Shown: one piece after another, positions 22,140-33,076 of the stretch
Numbering within the stretch: position 1 is the first letter of the stretch
How the letters are laid out: every line of letters begins with the position of its first letter
Assembly (NCBI GenBank): GCA_951799425.1
Contig: OX637405.1
Location: forward strand, 30,649,135 to 30,713,134
Direction of reading: 5' to 3'
From: Ilex aquifolium
Lineage: Eukaryota; Streptophyta; Magnoliopsida; Aquifoliales; Aquifoliaceae
Length of the DNA stretch: 64,000 nt
The notes under the pieces: model-generated
Databases searched by the model: none
Seen by the model: the letters and a program-made list of their open reading frames with translations, nothing else
Told to the model about the DNA's origin: nothing
Program-made: the position numbers and the translations under genes

Positions 22140-25100
22140 TGTGTTATAGGCAACCACAGAATTGAACAAGCTTTATTGGATTTAGGAGCTAGTGTTAACT
22201 TGCTCCCTTATTCAGTATATGAACAGTTAGGGTTAGGGGAGTTAAAACCTACTTTAGTCATACTTCAATTAGCTGATCGATCTGTGAAAATACCGAGGGG
22301 TATGGTGGAAGATGTTCTAGTACAGGTTGATAAGTTTTACTTCCCTATGGATTTTATAATTCTGGATACTCAACCTGTACTAAGTACTAATGCTCAAATT
22401 CCTGTTATATTAGGAAGACCATTCCTAGCTACTTCAAATGCCCTAATTAATTGCAAGAATGGTGTGATGAAGTTAACTTTTGGGAATGTGACATTAAAAC
22501 TTAATATTTTTAATGTGTGCAAACAACTAGGGAATGTTGATGAGGATGCGCATGAAATTAATATGATAGAGTCTCTTATTCCAAGCAGAGTATATGATTC
22601 TTCTTTATATGATCCACTTGAAGCATGCTTGTTGGAACAATCTTCTTTGTTAGAGATAAATGAAGATAATTTTGAAATTTTTGAATTGACTGACTTGTTG
22701 AATTTTTCACAGGTTCTTGAAGTAAAATATTTGAGACAGAAATTTGAGGAACTTCCACCAAGAACTAACCCACCAATCTCATCTAGTGAGAAAGCTCCCA
22801 AGCTTGATTTGAAACAATTACCAGTAGAGTTAAAATATGCATTCTTGGGAGATGATGAAACATATCCGGTAATAATTTTTTCACAGTTAAATTCAACACA
22901 AGAAGGTATGTTGCTACAACTTCTTCAAAAACATAAGAATGTTATTGGGTGGACTTTAGCTGATATAAAAGGAATTAGTCCATTTGTTTGCACTCATAAA
23001 ATTTATTTGGAGGATAATGCTAAAACATCTAGAGAGATGCAACGAAGACTAAATCCACACATGAAAGAGGTTGTAAGGAATGAGGTGCTGAAATTGTTAG
23101 ATGTAGGAATAATTTACCCTATTGCAAATAGTAAGTGAGTAAGTCCTACACAGGTAGTTCCCAAGAAATTTGGAGTCACTGTAGTTGTTAATGAAAATAA
23201 TGAACTTGTACCAACTAGGACAGTAACTGGTTGGAGGATGTGCATTGACTACAGAAAATTAAATTCTGTTACTAGAAAAGATCACTTCCCTTTACCTTTC
23301 ATGGATCAAATTTTGGAAAGGGTAGCATCACGTATGTACTATTATTTTTTAGATGGTTATTCAGGTTATAACCAAATCGAAATTGCCCTAGAAGACCAAG
23401 AGAAAACCACATTTATTTGTCCATTTGGTACCTTTGCTTATTGAAGAATGTCCTTTGGACTCTGTAATGCACCGGCGACCTTTCAAAGGTGCATGTTAAG
23501 TATTTTTAGTGACATGGTTGAACGTTTTCTTGAAGTTTTTATGGATGATTTTACTGTTTTGGTGATTCCTCTGATGACTGTCTATCAAATCTTGATAAAG
23601 TGCTTATACGATGTCAAGAAAAGAACCTTGTGCTTAATTGGGAAAAATGTCACTTCATGGTTAAAAAGGGAATCGTTCTTGGTCACATTATCTCTTTAGA
23701 GGGAATTCAGGTAGATAGAGCTAATATTGAATTAATTGCTAATTTACCAACCCCAAAAACCCTTAAGGATGTTAGATCTTTCTTGGGTCATGCTGGTTTC
23801 TATATGAGGTTTATAAAAGATTTTAGTTCTATATCTCGACCACTTTGTCATCTCTTAGGGAAAGACACACCTTTTGAGTGGGATGAGTCATGCTAAGAGG
23901 CTTTTGATAAATTGAAAGGCATGCTCATCACTGCTCCAATTATGCAACCCCCAAATTGGAGTCTTCTCTTTGAAATCATGTGTGATGCTAGTCACTATGT
24001 TGTAGGGACAGTTTTAGGGCAAAGAAATGAGAAAAAGCCACATGTCATTTACTATGCTAGTAGAACCTTAAACAATGCACAGATGAACTATTCTACCACA
24101 GAAAATGAATTACTAGCAGTAGTGTTTGCCTTAGACAAGTTTAGATCATATTTAGTAGGATTCCCTATTGTTATTTTTACAGATCATGCAGCTCTTAAAT
24201 ATTTGTTGACTAAGAAAGATGCAAAACCAAGACTGCTTAGGTGTATCCTCCTTCTCCAAGAATTTGACATAACAATCAAAGATAAAAAAGGAGTGGAGAA
24301 TGTAGTGGCTGATCACTTGTCTAGACTTGTGAGCGACGTGCTTATTAAGACAGTGTCGATCAAGGATACATTTCCTGATGAACAACTATTGGCAGTTTCT
24401 TCAATACCTTCGTTTGCTGATATTGTGAATTTTCTTGTTACAGGTAATATGCCACCACCTTGGATTGTTTTGGACAAAAAGAAATTTTTAGTTGAGGTAA
24501 GGAATTTTTTCTGGGATGACCCATATCTCTTCAAATATTTTTCAGATCAAATTATCAGGAGATGCATGCCCGATGATGAGGTAAGTAGCATACTATCTTT
24601 TTGTCATTCTGGAGCATGTGGAGACCATTTTTCTATGACAAAGACTGCTGCAAAGGCTTTGCAGTGCGGATTTTATTGGCCAACAATTTTTAAAGATGCT
24701 TATAATTTTTGTAAGGTTTGCGAGCGATGTGAAAAACTAAGGGGATTAACCCGTAGAAATATGATGCATCTGAATCCAATTTTGATAATATAAATTTTTG
24801 ATTGTTGGGGCATAAATTTCATGGGACCTTTCCCCCCATCTTTTGGATATATGTACATTCTAGTGGCAATAGATTATGTTTTCAAGTGGGTCAAGGCTAT
24901 ACCATGTCGAACAAATGATCATAAAGTTATTTTGAAATTTTTAAAAGAAAATATTTTGTCCAGATTTGGTATACCCCGAGCCATTATTAGTGATGGGGGA
25001 TTGCATTTTTTGCAATAAACCGCTCGAATCCTTAATGAAAAAATATGGTATAACACATAAAGTTGCAATCCCCTATCACCCACAGACAAGTGGTCAAGCA

Positions 25101-25699
25101 AAGCTAGCCAATCGGGAGATTTCATATATTTTAGAAAAAACGGTTAACCCTGATCGTAAAGATTGGTCATTACGACTAACTGATGCGTTATTAATATATC
25201 ATATTGCTTACAAAACCCCAATTGACATGTCTTCGTATAAATTGGTGTATGAAAAAACTTGTCATTTACTGGTGGAATTAGAACATAAGGCATACTGGGC
25301 CATTAAGATGTTTAATTTTAGTTTTGACAAAGTGGCACCTTACGAAAATTACAATTAAATGAACTTGAGGAGATCCGGAATGAAGCTTATGAGAACTCTA
25401 GGATTAACAAAGAGCGAATGAAGGTGTTCTATGACAAAAATATTTTGCGTAAAACTTTTACACCTGCACAGAAAGTTCTTTTATATAATTCTAAACTACA
25501 TATTTTCAAAGGAAATCTTCGAACTAGATGGAGTGGTCCGTATATTGTTAAAGAGGTATTTCTTTATGGAACAGTAGAGATTGAAAATCTCAATAATGAG
25601 AATACCTTTAAAGTTAACGGACAGCGACCGAAACCATTTTTAGAGGAAGGTATTGCTGAAGTAGAATCCATCGAACTGGTGGACCTCCACTATGAATGA
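22140..25699 (+). pseudogene. Gypsy pol (protease, RT, RNase H, integrase), broken
   Basis: In order: aspartic protease with DLGASVNLLP at ~22176; reverse transcriptase with MCIDYRKLNSVT (23238), FGLCNAPATFQR (23451) and the active-site FMDD motif near 23540; RNase H with CDASHYVVG and an ENELLAVVFALDKFRSY block (~23970-24170); integrase with the zinc-binding H..CERC region (~24600-24740), the central [11 protein letters not shown] and ISDGG motifs (~24860-25000), and a C-terminal WSGPYIV segment. Stops at 23138, 23444, 23896, 24793, 25018 and 25358 split it. It encodes no intact polyprotein. Confidence 0.87.
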
Positions 25700-25807
25700 T
25701 TCGTCTCTAACAATTTTGTGTATTTTATTGTATATTATTTTATGTTGTTTCTTTTATTTTTATTGCAGATACATGTGTACATTATATGCGCATCCGGTAT
25801 GTCCCTC

Positions 25808-27546
25808 TTTACATGTGCCAAGTTGATTATCAACCTCATTCTTATAAAGCATAAATTTTTTTAATGTTTCATCTTTACTCCTTAGCAAATATACATAGCA
25901 ATAGCTTGTGCAATCATCAATAAACGTAACAAAGTATTTCTTTCCACCTCTAGTTTGAACATATTTCAAATCACATGTATCACTATGAATTAACTCTAGA
26001 TGTTCAGTACTTCTTTCAATATTATGAAATGATGTTCTAGTTAATTTTGATTCAACACATGCCTCACATTTATGATTTGCATCAATATTGAATTTAGGCA
26101 ACAATTTTAAATTCATTAATTTACGCAAAGTATCAAAATTAACATGTCCTAATCTACCATGTCATACATTGGAAGACTCAAGCATATACGCAGAAGATGT
26201 ATTCTTATTATTAAAATCAGATACAATTGTTATTACATTCATCTTAAAGAGCTCATCGCTCATATATCCCTTGTTTACATAAATCTCACTCTTGGTGAGT
26301 ACAAATTTGTTGGACTCAAAAACCAACCTAAAACCTTTTTTACTCAACAACGATCCGGATACAATATTCTTTCGAATTTCTGGAATATGTAACACATCAT
26401 TGAGAGTAAATTCTTTTCCAGAAGTCATCTTCAATATAATCTTTCATTTGCCTTCAACTTTGAAAGTAGAGGAATTTTTCATGAATAGTTGGTTTCCATC
26501 ATTAACTGTTTCATATGAAGAGAACATTTTTTCATCCAAACATATGTGTCTAGTGGCCTCGGCACCATTTCTTTGTATTTTTCACCAAGTTCACTTCGGA
26601 TACTACAGCAGAAAAACTCATGTTAGAAACATTTTCAAAAAAAATTTCTATATCGGTTATATTGTCTTGGACAGCCTTCCTCTTGTGGTTCTTTTATGCT
26701 TTGCGGCTTCGACAATCCTTTGCACGATGCCCTGGTTTATTGCACACAAAACAGTTGTCTTTAAACCTTTTGGAATCACCACCCTTGGCCCCTTGTTGGC
26801 CAACATACTTCCTTTTCTTGTTGGTTTTATATCCCTCTTCAATCACGTGTCTTTGACTCCATGAAATGATTACCAACTTTCTTTTCGGAGACTCTATTGT
26901 CTTCCTCAATCCTCAATCTCACGATCAAGTCTTCAAGTTTCATTTCTTTGCGTTTGTGCTTCAAATAATTTTTGAAGTCCTTCCAATTTTGCGGTAATTT
27001 CTTAATAATTGTAGCCACTTGGAAAAATTCACTAAGCACTATCCCTTCGGCATGAATCTCACGTAGGATCACTTGAAGATCTTGAACTTGACTTATGATA
27101 GTCTTGGAATCCACCATTTTGTAGTGAAGGAATCAGCCCACAACGAATTTCTTCATTCCGGCATCCTCCGTCTTGTATTTTCTATCCAAGGATTCCCACA
27201 GCTCTCTAGTCGTCTTGATTAGACTATACACATTATATAATGTGTTATTCAATCCATTAAGAATATAGTTTTTGCACAGAAAATTAGAATGTTTCCATGC
27301 ATTTACCGCAGCAACAACTTGGCGGTCGGTCTCATTTTCACTACAAACAGGAGCATCCTCATGAAGAAACTTTGCAAGATTCAACGTAGTGAGATAGAAC
27401 AACATTTTCTGTTGCCATCTCTTGAAATCGTTCCCATTGAACTTTTCGGACTTCTTCCCATGAGACACATGAGTAGGTACATAAATAGGCACCACAGGCA
27501 CAACATGATATGTAGTAGCAGGAACATTATTATCATTTGTAGACAT
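25808..27546 (-). pseudogene. Copia gag-protease-integrase remnant, RT and RNase H lost
   Basis: Reading leftwards: gag from 27546 ([20 protein letters not shown]), continuing in another frame at 27117; a CCHC knuckle CFVCNKPGHRAKDC near 26740; protease/pre-integrase sequence (KMTSGKEFTLNDVLHIPEIR); HKCEACVESK and HSDTCDLKYVQTRGGKKYF of the integrase (~26060-25920). It ends at VDNQLG near 25810. The motif order is Copia (Ty1-like). Frame shifts occur between blocks. Confidence 0.85.
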
Positions 27547-27954
27547 TTCTGATAAATAAAGATTACAAAATATTCAAAAATAGGAAAACAGTAACACTTT
27601 TTTAAGTAAGTTATTAAAACAGAGATAATCTATCTTACTATTAAGTGTCACTGTTTTGAAGTTATTGTTTTAACATTTCTATATGGTATCACTATTTGGT
27701 GTAACTGTTTATATCATACGCATAAACAAAGTCACTGTTTGGTATAACTGTAACAGTTTGTTGTAACTGTTTGAATTAAACAAATAAACATAATATGCAA
27801 GTTTTCACAAAATTTTTGAAGTCTTTTCAAAATATCACAGATTGTAAAAAATAGATTTTAACAATTTGTAATATTTTACAACAGTTTAAAACATTAAAGC
27901 ATGTATCAGAAACACAACAAGCAATTATATAAATTCGAAAATCTGTCTTAAGAT

Positions 27955-29148
27955 TGTTGTTTGTAGTATTCCAAATATAGTAAAATCACTTATTGAAATT
28001 TCTGATTTGAAACATATAAAATACAACAAAACAGTAATAATCAAGTGCGAAACAGTTACACAGAAAATTGAAACAGTTACAGAAGAATTAACGAAACAGT
28101 TACAACAGTCTTACCGATACAGTAACACGTAACTGTTTGTCAAATCAATATAAATACTAACCCGGTTGCAGAACATGAACTGTTATTGAACTTGATGTAG
28201 ATCAAGGCTAGTGTTTGACACTCCTTTCGACAGATTTCGCCCCCACACACGGTGCTTATGGAATATCAAGTGTCTACCTCTCAAGATATAATGATCTTTA
28301 CACGAGTAGAAATAGCACTCAAATCTACTCGTCCAGCGAACCAGAAATTGTGTTGTGTACTCTCTAAATGCAAACTTCCTTAATGTCGAAATGCAATGCA
28401 CTAATGTCTGGCTTAACTCTGAACATGAACTGATGAATGAATGCAGAATGGTAATAAGAGTCTGGGTATTTATAGACATTCTGGTGACTTTTCGGACAAT
28501 CATCATACTAAAAGACACAACCCAGAAAGACAAATGCAAGTCAGAAGACACCACTTGTGTAACTGTTCTCTATGAACAGACACAACTCAATTTTGGACTG
28601 GAGGGAAGCAACAAATCCGAACCAATGCAATCCAACGGATACCGAAAATTAATTTCGGTTCAAAAATTCTTGCTCAATTAATTAAACGAATTTTCTCCAA
28701 AAAGATAGGGCTTGGTCTACCCACACCCAAGCCCGACCGGGTCAGGTCGTGGTGTGGCGGGCAGCGCACGTGTGTGGTAGAACCGAAGGCATATAGGTGC
28801 TCGCTCCGCTCATAAAATTGTGGTACCTTTTGGGGCCCAATCTCATAGAGCAAACTTGGCCTATATATGCCCATGTAGAATTTGTTCCTCAACCAATGTG
28901 GGATTGGTGTCAAATCCCACATTGCACAATCTTTATTTTCACATTTCAAGAAGATCACTTTGGATCGTATTTTTTTATTCATTTCTTACTCGATTTAAGC
29001 AAGTGAATATACTAAATTATTCTCTTATGGAGTAGAATACGAACCCAGGAAAGTTTACTCGAAATAACGAACGGGTCCCACTTTAATTTAGGCTCAAAAT
29101 CGACCAAAAATTCAGTTTTTACACTTAAAAAACTGTTTTGGTCCAACA
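27955..29148 (-). repeat. Right (5') Copia LTR, about 1194 bp
   Basis: It begins TGTTGTTTGTAG and ends CCAACA, the normal TG..CA borders, and is followed by the CCGAG target duplication. The outer ~460 bp were duplicated later (see 28686-29652). Many AACAGTTAC repeats lie at the inner edge, both here (28040-28130) and in the adjoining leader (27590-27780). Confidence 0.82.
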
Positions 29149-29652
29149 CCGAGTTCATCCCCAGTTGAACGAATTTTCTCCAAAAAGATAGGGCTTGGTC
29201 TACCCACACCCGAGCCCCAACCGGGTCGGGTCCTGGTGTGGCGGGCGGAGCGCATGTGTGGTAGAACCAAAGGCATATAGACGCTCGCTCCGCTCATAAA
29301 ATTGTGGTACCCTTTGGGGCCCAATCACATAGAGCAAACTTGGCCTATATGTGCCCATGTAGAATTTATCCTCAACCAATGTGGGATTGGTGTCAAATCT
29401 CACATTGCACAACCTTTATTTTCACATTTCAAGAGGGTCACTTTGGATCCTATTTTCTCATTCATTTCTTACTCGATTTGAGCAAGTGAATATACTAAAT
29501 TATTCTCCTCACGGAGTAGAATACGAAACCAGAAAAGTTTACTCGAAACAACGAACGGGTCCCACTTTAATTTAGGCTCAAAATCGACCAAAAATTCAGT
29601 TTTTACACTTAAAAAACTGTTTTGGTCCAACACCGAGTTCATCCCCAGTTGA
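28686..29652. repeat. 483-bp tandem duplication across the LTR/host border
   Basis: The segment from about 28686 to 29169 is repeated at about 29170-29652. Each copy starts ACGAATTTTCTCCAAAAAG and ends in the Copia LTR terminus plus the first 20 or so host bases (CCGAGTTCATCCCCAGTTGAA). The duplication must therefore post-date the Copia insertion. The copies differ by a few substitutions and small indels. Confidence 0.88.
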
Positions 29653-29717
29653 ATTGCAAATCCGGGTTTGAACCCGACAATCCAAAAGAAAGATCTCTCG
29701 AACTGACTGAACCAAGT
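29633..29717 (-). pseudogene. DOG1-like pseudogene, 5'-ward fragment (unit A)
   Basis: After the duplicated LTR, the sequence resumes the DOG1-like gene (CCGAGTTCATCCCCAG, then AATCCAAAAGAAAGATCTCT) and matches 33480-33565 until ACCAAGT. The homology then stops. The N-terminal ~70 codons of this copy are gone. Confidence 0.87.
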
Positions 29718-29777
29718 ATTTATGATTCGATTTGCATTACAAGCATACGATTCAACGCAGGTTCAGGAACAATTAAA

Positions 29778-30096
29778 TAGGAGTGTTAATCGAGACGAGC
29801 TATTCGGGCTCGGCTCAAATAAAACTCGGCTCGAGCTTGACTTATGTTCTAAACGAGCTAAGCTTGAACAATTTTTTAAGTTCGTTTAGAAAAACGAGTC
29901 TAAAAAGTTTGATTTAAACTCGTAAAATTCGACTCGTTTATATGTAAAATAGTTAAGTTACTCAGGTTCATCTCGGACTCAGGCTCGGCTCAAGTTCTAA
30001 ACGAGCCGAGCTTGAACAATATTTTAAGCTCATTTAGAAAAATAAACTCTCCAAATTTGAGCTCAAGATTGCAAAGTTTGGTTCGATTAACACCTA
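29778..30096. mobile_element. hAT-like MITE rich in GCTCG motifs (~320 bp)
   Basis: The left end TAGGAGTGTTAATCGAGAC pairs with the reverse-complemented right end TAGGTGTTAATCGAACC. The core repeats AACGAGCYRAGCTTGAACAAT twice, resembling the 132-bp element at 10978. No matching 8-bp flanking duplication is visible, so the end points or the duplication may have decayed. Confidence 0.6.
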
Positions 30097-30395
30097 GGAT
30101 TGAGCTCAAACTTCACCACATTTCAAATGGTCAAATTGCGGCAACCTACTGGCAGCTTGTGGCCTCCTCCAATTTTTGGGTTTAGAAAGTGCTAAATTGA
30201 TCAAATTAGGGACCCAATCTATAGCCTTATTTGATGTTGCAAAAACTCAAATAACTAATTAGATATTATTGAGCACCTTATTGTTGGATGGGTGGGGCTA
30301 TTCCCACGAGCTTTTACCCCCAACCCATGGGGTTTTCAAAAAAAATACCCAAAAGAGGGTTGTTTTGAAAGTATTTTTTAAACCCAGGTTATTTT

Positions 30396-30575
30396 AAAAA
30401 CGTCAGTTGAAATGACGTTTTTATAGCAAAAGACGTAAGTTGGAGTAACTTTTTTAGGCAAAAAACGTCAGACCAACTGACATTTTTTATGCAACACTGT
30501 AACCAATTTACAGGACCTAAAAATGTCAGTACAATTGACGTTTTCATTGAAAACGTCAATTCTACTGACGTTTTT
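30396..30575. repeat. Array of ~27-bp palindromes of form AAAAACGTCA-N6-TGACGTTTTT
   Basis: Five units start near 30396, 30428 (degenerate), 30460, 30519 and 30549, at a period of about 30 bp with one unit-length gap. Each has arms AAAAACGTCA and TGACGTTTTT around a different 6-base centre. The TGACG/CGTCA core equals the binding site of plant TGA-type bZIP factors. Function is unknown. Confidence 0.8.
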
Positions 30576-30654
30576 AGCTAGATTGATTTTCTGATTTCCT
30601 TTTCCCTATTCTTTCCTTTTTCTCTGTTATTTCGATTTTCTTCCTTCTTCCCCC

Positions 30655-31857
30655 AAATCAGTTGAGCCCTAACCTCCTTGAGGCGACTAGGCAGCAGCAC
30701 CACCAGCCAACACCACTAGCGTTCACCTTTGTCCACCATAATCTGCAACCCACTCCACCACCACCAGTAACCCAACTCCACCACCACCTAAAATCTCCAC
30801 TAGCAATCCAACTCCACCACCACCCGAAATCTCCACCAGCAATCCTTGGGATCAAATGGACTTTTGTCATTCACGAGAGAGTGAGTTGCAGAGAGAGAGT
30901 GAGTTGTAGAGAGAGAGTGTGTGTGTGGAATTTGGAAGATGGGGAAGGGGGCTGCATCAAGTACAAATAATGTTAAGTATCAACACAATCCTTGATACTC
31001 GGCCATCTTTTTGTAAAATTAAGGATAATTATCATTCACACCCTTTCTAGATAGACATTTTTAATGAGATCTATTCTATTATTCAAAACATCACTGACTC
31101 CCCTTCCGTTAAATCACCATTTCTAAAAAAAAAAATTCATCTAAAATGAATTTTAATCGAATCGAATTTTAATCAGCGATAGCAGCTTAAGTTGGGCTCG
31201 AATCGACTCGAATTTTAATATGAAATTTTTTTAATAGGCTCAAATTTAAATACATAAAAAAAAAATTTAATCAGTTCGAATTGAATTTTAATCGGCTCGA
31301 ATTTTAATATGTAGAAAAATAAATTTGAATCGGCTCAAATTTTAATCAAATGTTATGTAAGAAGATTATTTTGGGTTTATATAAGGGTAATTTTGATATT
31401 TTAGATGAATTTTTTTTTTTTTTTTTAGAAATGGTGATTTAACGGAAGGGGAGTCAGTGATGTTTTGAATAATGGAAGGGATCTCATTAAAAATGTCGAT
31501 CTAGAAGGGGTGTGAATGATAATTATTCTTAATTTTACAAAAAGATGGTCGGGGTACCAAGGATTGTGTTGATACTTAACATTATCTATACTTGACGCAG
31601 CCCCCCTTCCCCATCTTCCAAATTCCACACACACACACTCTCTCTCTCTCTTGAATGACAGAAGTCCATTCGATCCCAAGGATTGCTGGTGGAGATTTCA
31701 GGTGGTGGTAGAGTTGGATTGCTGGTGGAGATTTCGGGTGGTGGTGGAGTTGGGTTGCTGGTGATAGTGGAGTGGGTTGCAGATTATGGTGGACAAAGGG
31801 GCTGACTAGTGGTGATGCTGCCTAGTCGCCTGAAGGAGGTTAGGGCTCAACTGATTT
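30655..31857. repeat. Large inverted repeat: arms of 493 and 460 bp around a 250-bp AT-rich centre
   Basis: Left arm 30655-31147 and right arm 31398-31857 are near-identical inverted copies. They share AAATCAGTTGAGCCCTAACC at the outer ends and ATTTTAGATGAATT at the inner ends. The outer part contains CCACCACC repeats and a GA microsatellite that looks like a captured 5' leader or N-terminal exon (Pro/His-rich in one frame, Gly/Trp-rich in the other). No transposase is present. The centre repeats TCGAATTTTAAT motifs. Confidence 0.85.
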
Positions 31858-32493
31858 CCTTTCGCCATCTTCACCAATGTTTTTTGTTGATGAATCACCA
31901 TCTTGAATCACATTTATATTAATACGTGATATGGATAAATGCACAAAAGTGAATTTATGTACTACCTGTCGAGTAATTAATATGGATACTAAATGCAGTA
32001 AATATAAAAATGAGATCAACACAAGCAAATATAGAGTGGTTCGGTCAGGGTGACTACTCTACTTTGAAGGCGACGACGATGGTCGGAAAACTTTATTGAT
32101 AAAGTAATAGGTGGGAGAGAGAGAGTAAGAGAACTCTCAAGGTGATGTTTGGACTTAACCCATGAACTAAGCTCAGGTCTGGTCTAAATCTAGGCTCGTC
32201 AATATGTTTATACATATATCTATCTATTATATCACCATTATAATTGCCAATAGTCTTTATTTATCTCCATTCAAAAAATAAATTAATTAAAATTTTAGAG
32301 TAGGTTCAAGTTGATTTTTTAGTTTATTGAGCGAAATGAGAGAAATTAAGAAATTTAAAGATTTGCATTTGGGTAGAGAAATGAGGTGAAAGAAGTAAAT
32401 TATTTTAGAGGACAGCATTAAATTTAATGAGATAGACTTGAAGATTTAAAGGGCAAGAATAGTCCTACCCTTGTTGGGTTATGGTGCTTCTAA
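31858..32493. other. Intergenic, with an LTR-like segment
   Basis: The segment ACTACCTGTCGAGTAATTAA ... GAGTGGTTCGGTCAGGGTGA (31957-32053) resembles 35905-35980 (CCACCTGTCAAGTAACATTA ... GTGGTTCGATCAATGTGA). Both look like remnants of one LTR or TRIM family. No gene is seen. Confidence 0.45.
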
Positions 32494-32766
32494 GATACAC
32501 AAGGACAAACTGCACCGCTTTGGCCTTACATGCCTATTTCATCCTACAAGCTGTGGAAGACGGTGACCAAGTCGAAGGCTTGCGTGCTTGTCATCATTGT
32601 TATAACATAAAAACCAATAGAACAAAAGTTTTAGATTCCAACATCAGACATGACCTCAATATGAACAAAATTGATCATGATTTAGTTCAGAACAAAAGTC
32701 CAATAAAAAACGACACCGGATAGTATAAACCGCAGTTGGCCTCAAATCAAATCCTTTAGTATCATT

Positions 32767-32790
32767 CGATGCCTTTTTTTTTTTTTTTTT
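32767..32790. repeat. Poly-T tract
   Basis: A run of about 24 T residues in unit B, absent at the equivalent site in unit A. Confidence 0.85.
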
Positions 32791-33076
32791 TTTTTTTGAG
32801 TTCTTTTTTTTTTCCAACTTTTGAAAAAATCTAGCATTTGGAAGAAAAGTAGTGAAGGCTGCAAGAGCGACCTTTTCGAAATGGACTCGCACTTTATGTC
32901 CACTCCCTTACATTTACGGCACCAATTTGCATAACAACTTTCATAATATTAAACGAATAAAAATAAAACGAACGTCGATATTATATTATCATAGGGACTC
33001 AACACACTAAGCTCCATTCAAAATCTAATTGTTGGTGTTTCTGAATTTTCAAACTCAGTGTGACATACACCACCAT

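Larger units (their letters stand above)
18931..25800 (+). mobile_element. Athila-like Ty3/Gypsy retrotransposon, 3' end missing
   Basis: It begins TGATTAAGG at the break in the Copia left LTR. Then come a 1.1-kb LTR, a tRNA-Asp-type primer site, gag, protease, reverse transcriptase, RNase H and integrase in Gypsy order on the plus strand. The integrase ends with an ELEHKAYWAIK motif, characteristic of the Athila lineage. No 3' LTR, polypurine tract or env-like region follows. Copia integrase sequence begins near 25800, so the 3' part has been deleted. Several in-frame stops and shifts make it defective. Confidence 0.88.
18471..29148 (-). mobile_element. Copia LTR retrotransposon (minus strand) carrying a nested Gypsy element
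   Basis: CCGAG immediately precedes the left end (18466-18470) and follows the right end (29149-29153), the 5-bp duplication expected of an LTR element. Host DOG1-like sequence is continuous across the two points when compared with the intact copy. The element reads on the minus strand: 5' LTR at right (27955-29148), gag to integrase (27546 down to ~25808), then a break, then the remains of the 3' LTR at left (18471-18930). Reverse transcriptase and RNase H are missing. The left LTR's first dinucleotide is TA, where the right LTR has TG, so it has mutated. Confidence 0.85.

Noticed and set aside
28674-29412. Several 60-100-codon frames on both strands
   Set aside because: They lie inside the duplicated Copia LTR and occur twice only because of that duplication.
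29778-30096. Firm hAT call with target duplication
   Set aside because: The ends look hAT-like, but the flanking octamers (CAATTAAA and GGATTGAG) do not match, so only a tentative element is reported.
30662-30970. Pro/His-rich plus frame and opposing Gly/Trp-rich frame
   Set aside because: Both lie in the arm of an inverted repeat; the composition comes from CCACCACC repeats. At best a captured fragment, not a gene.
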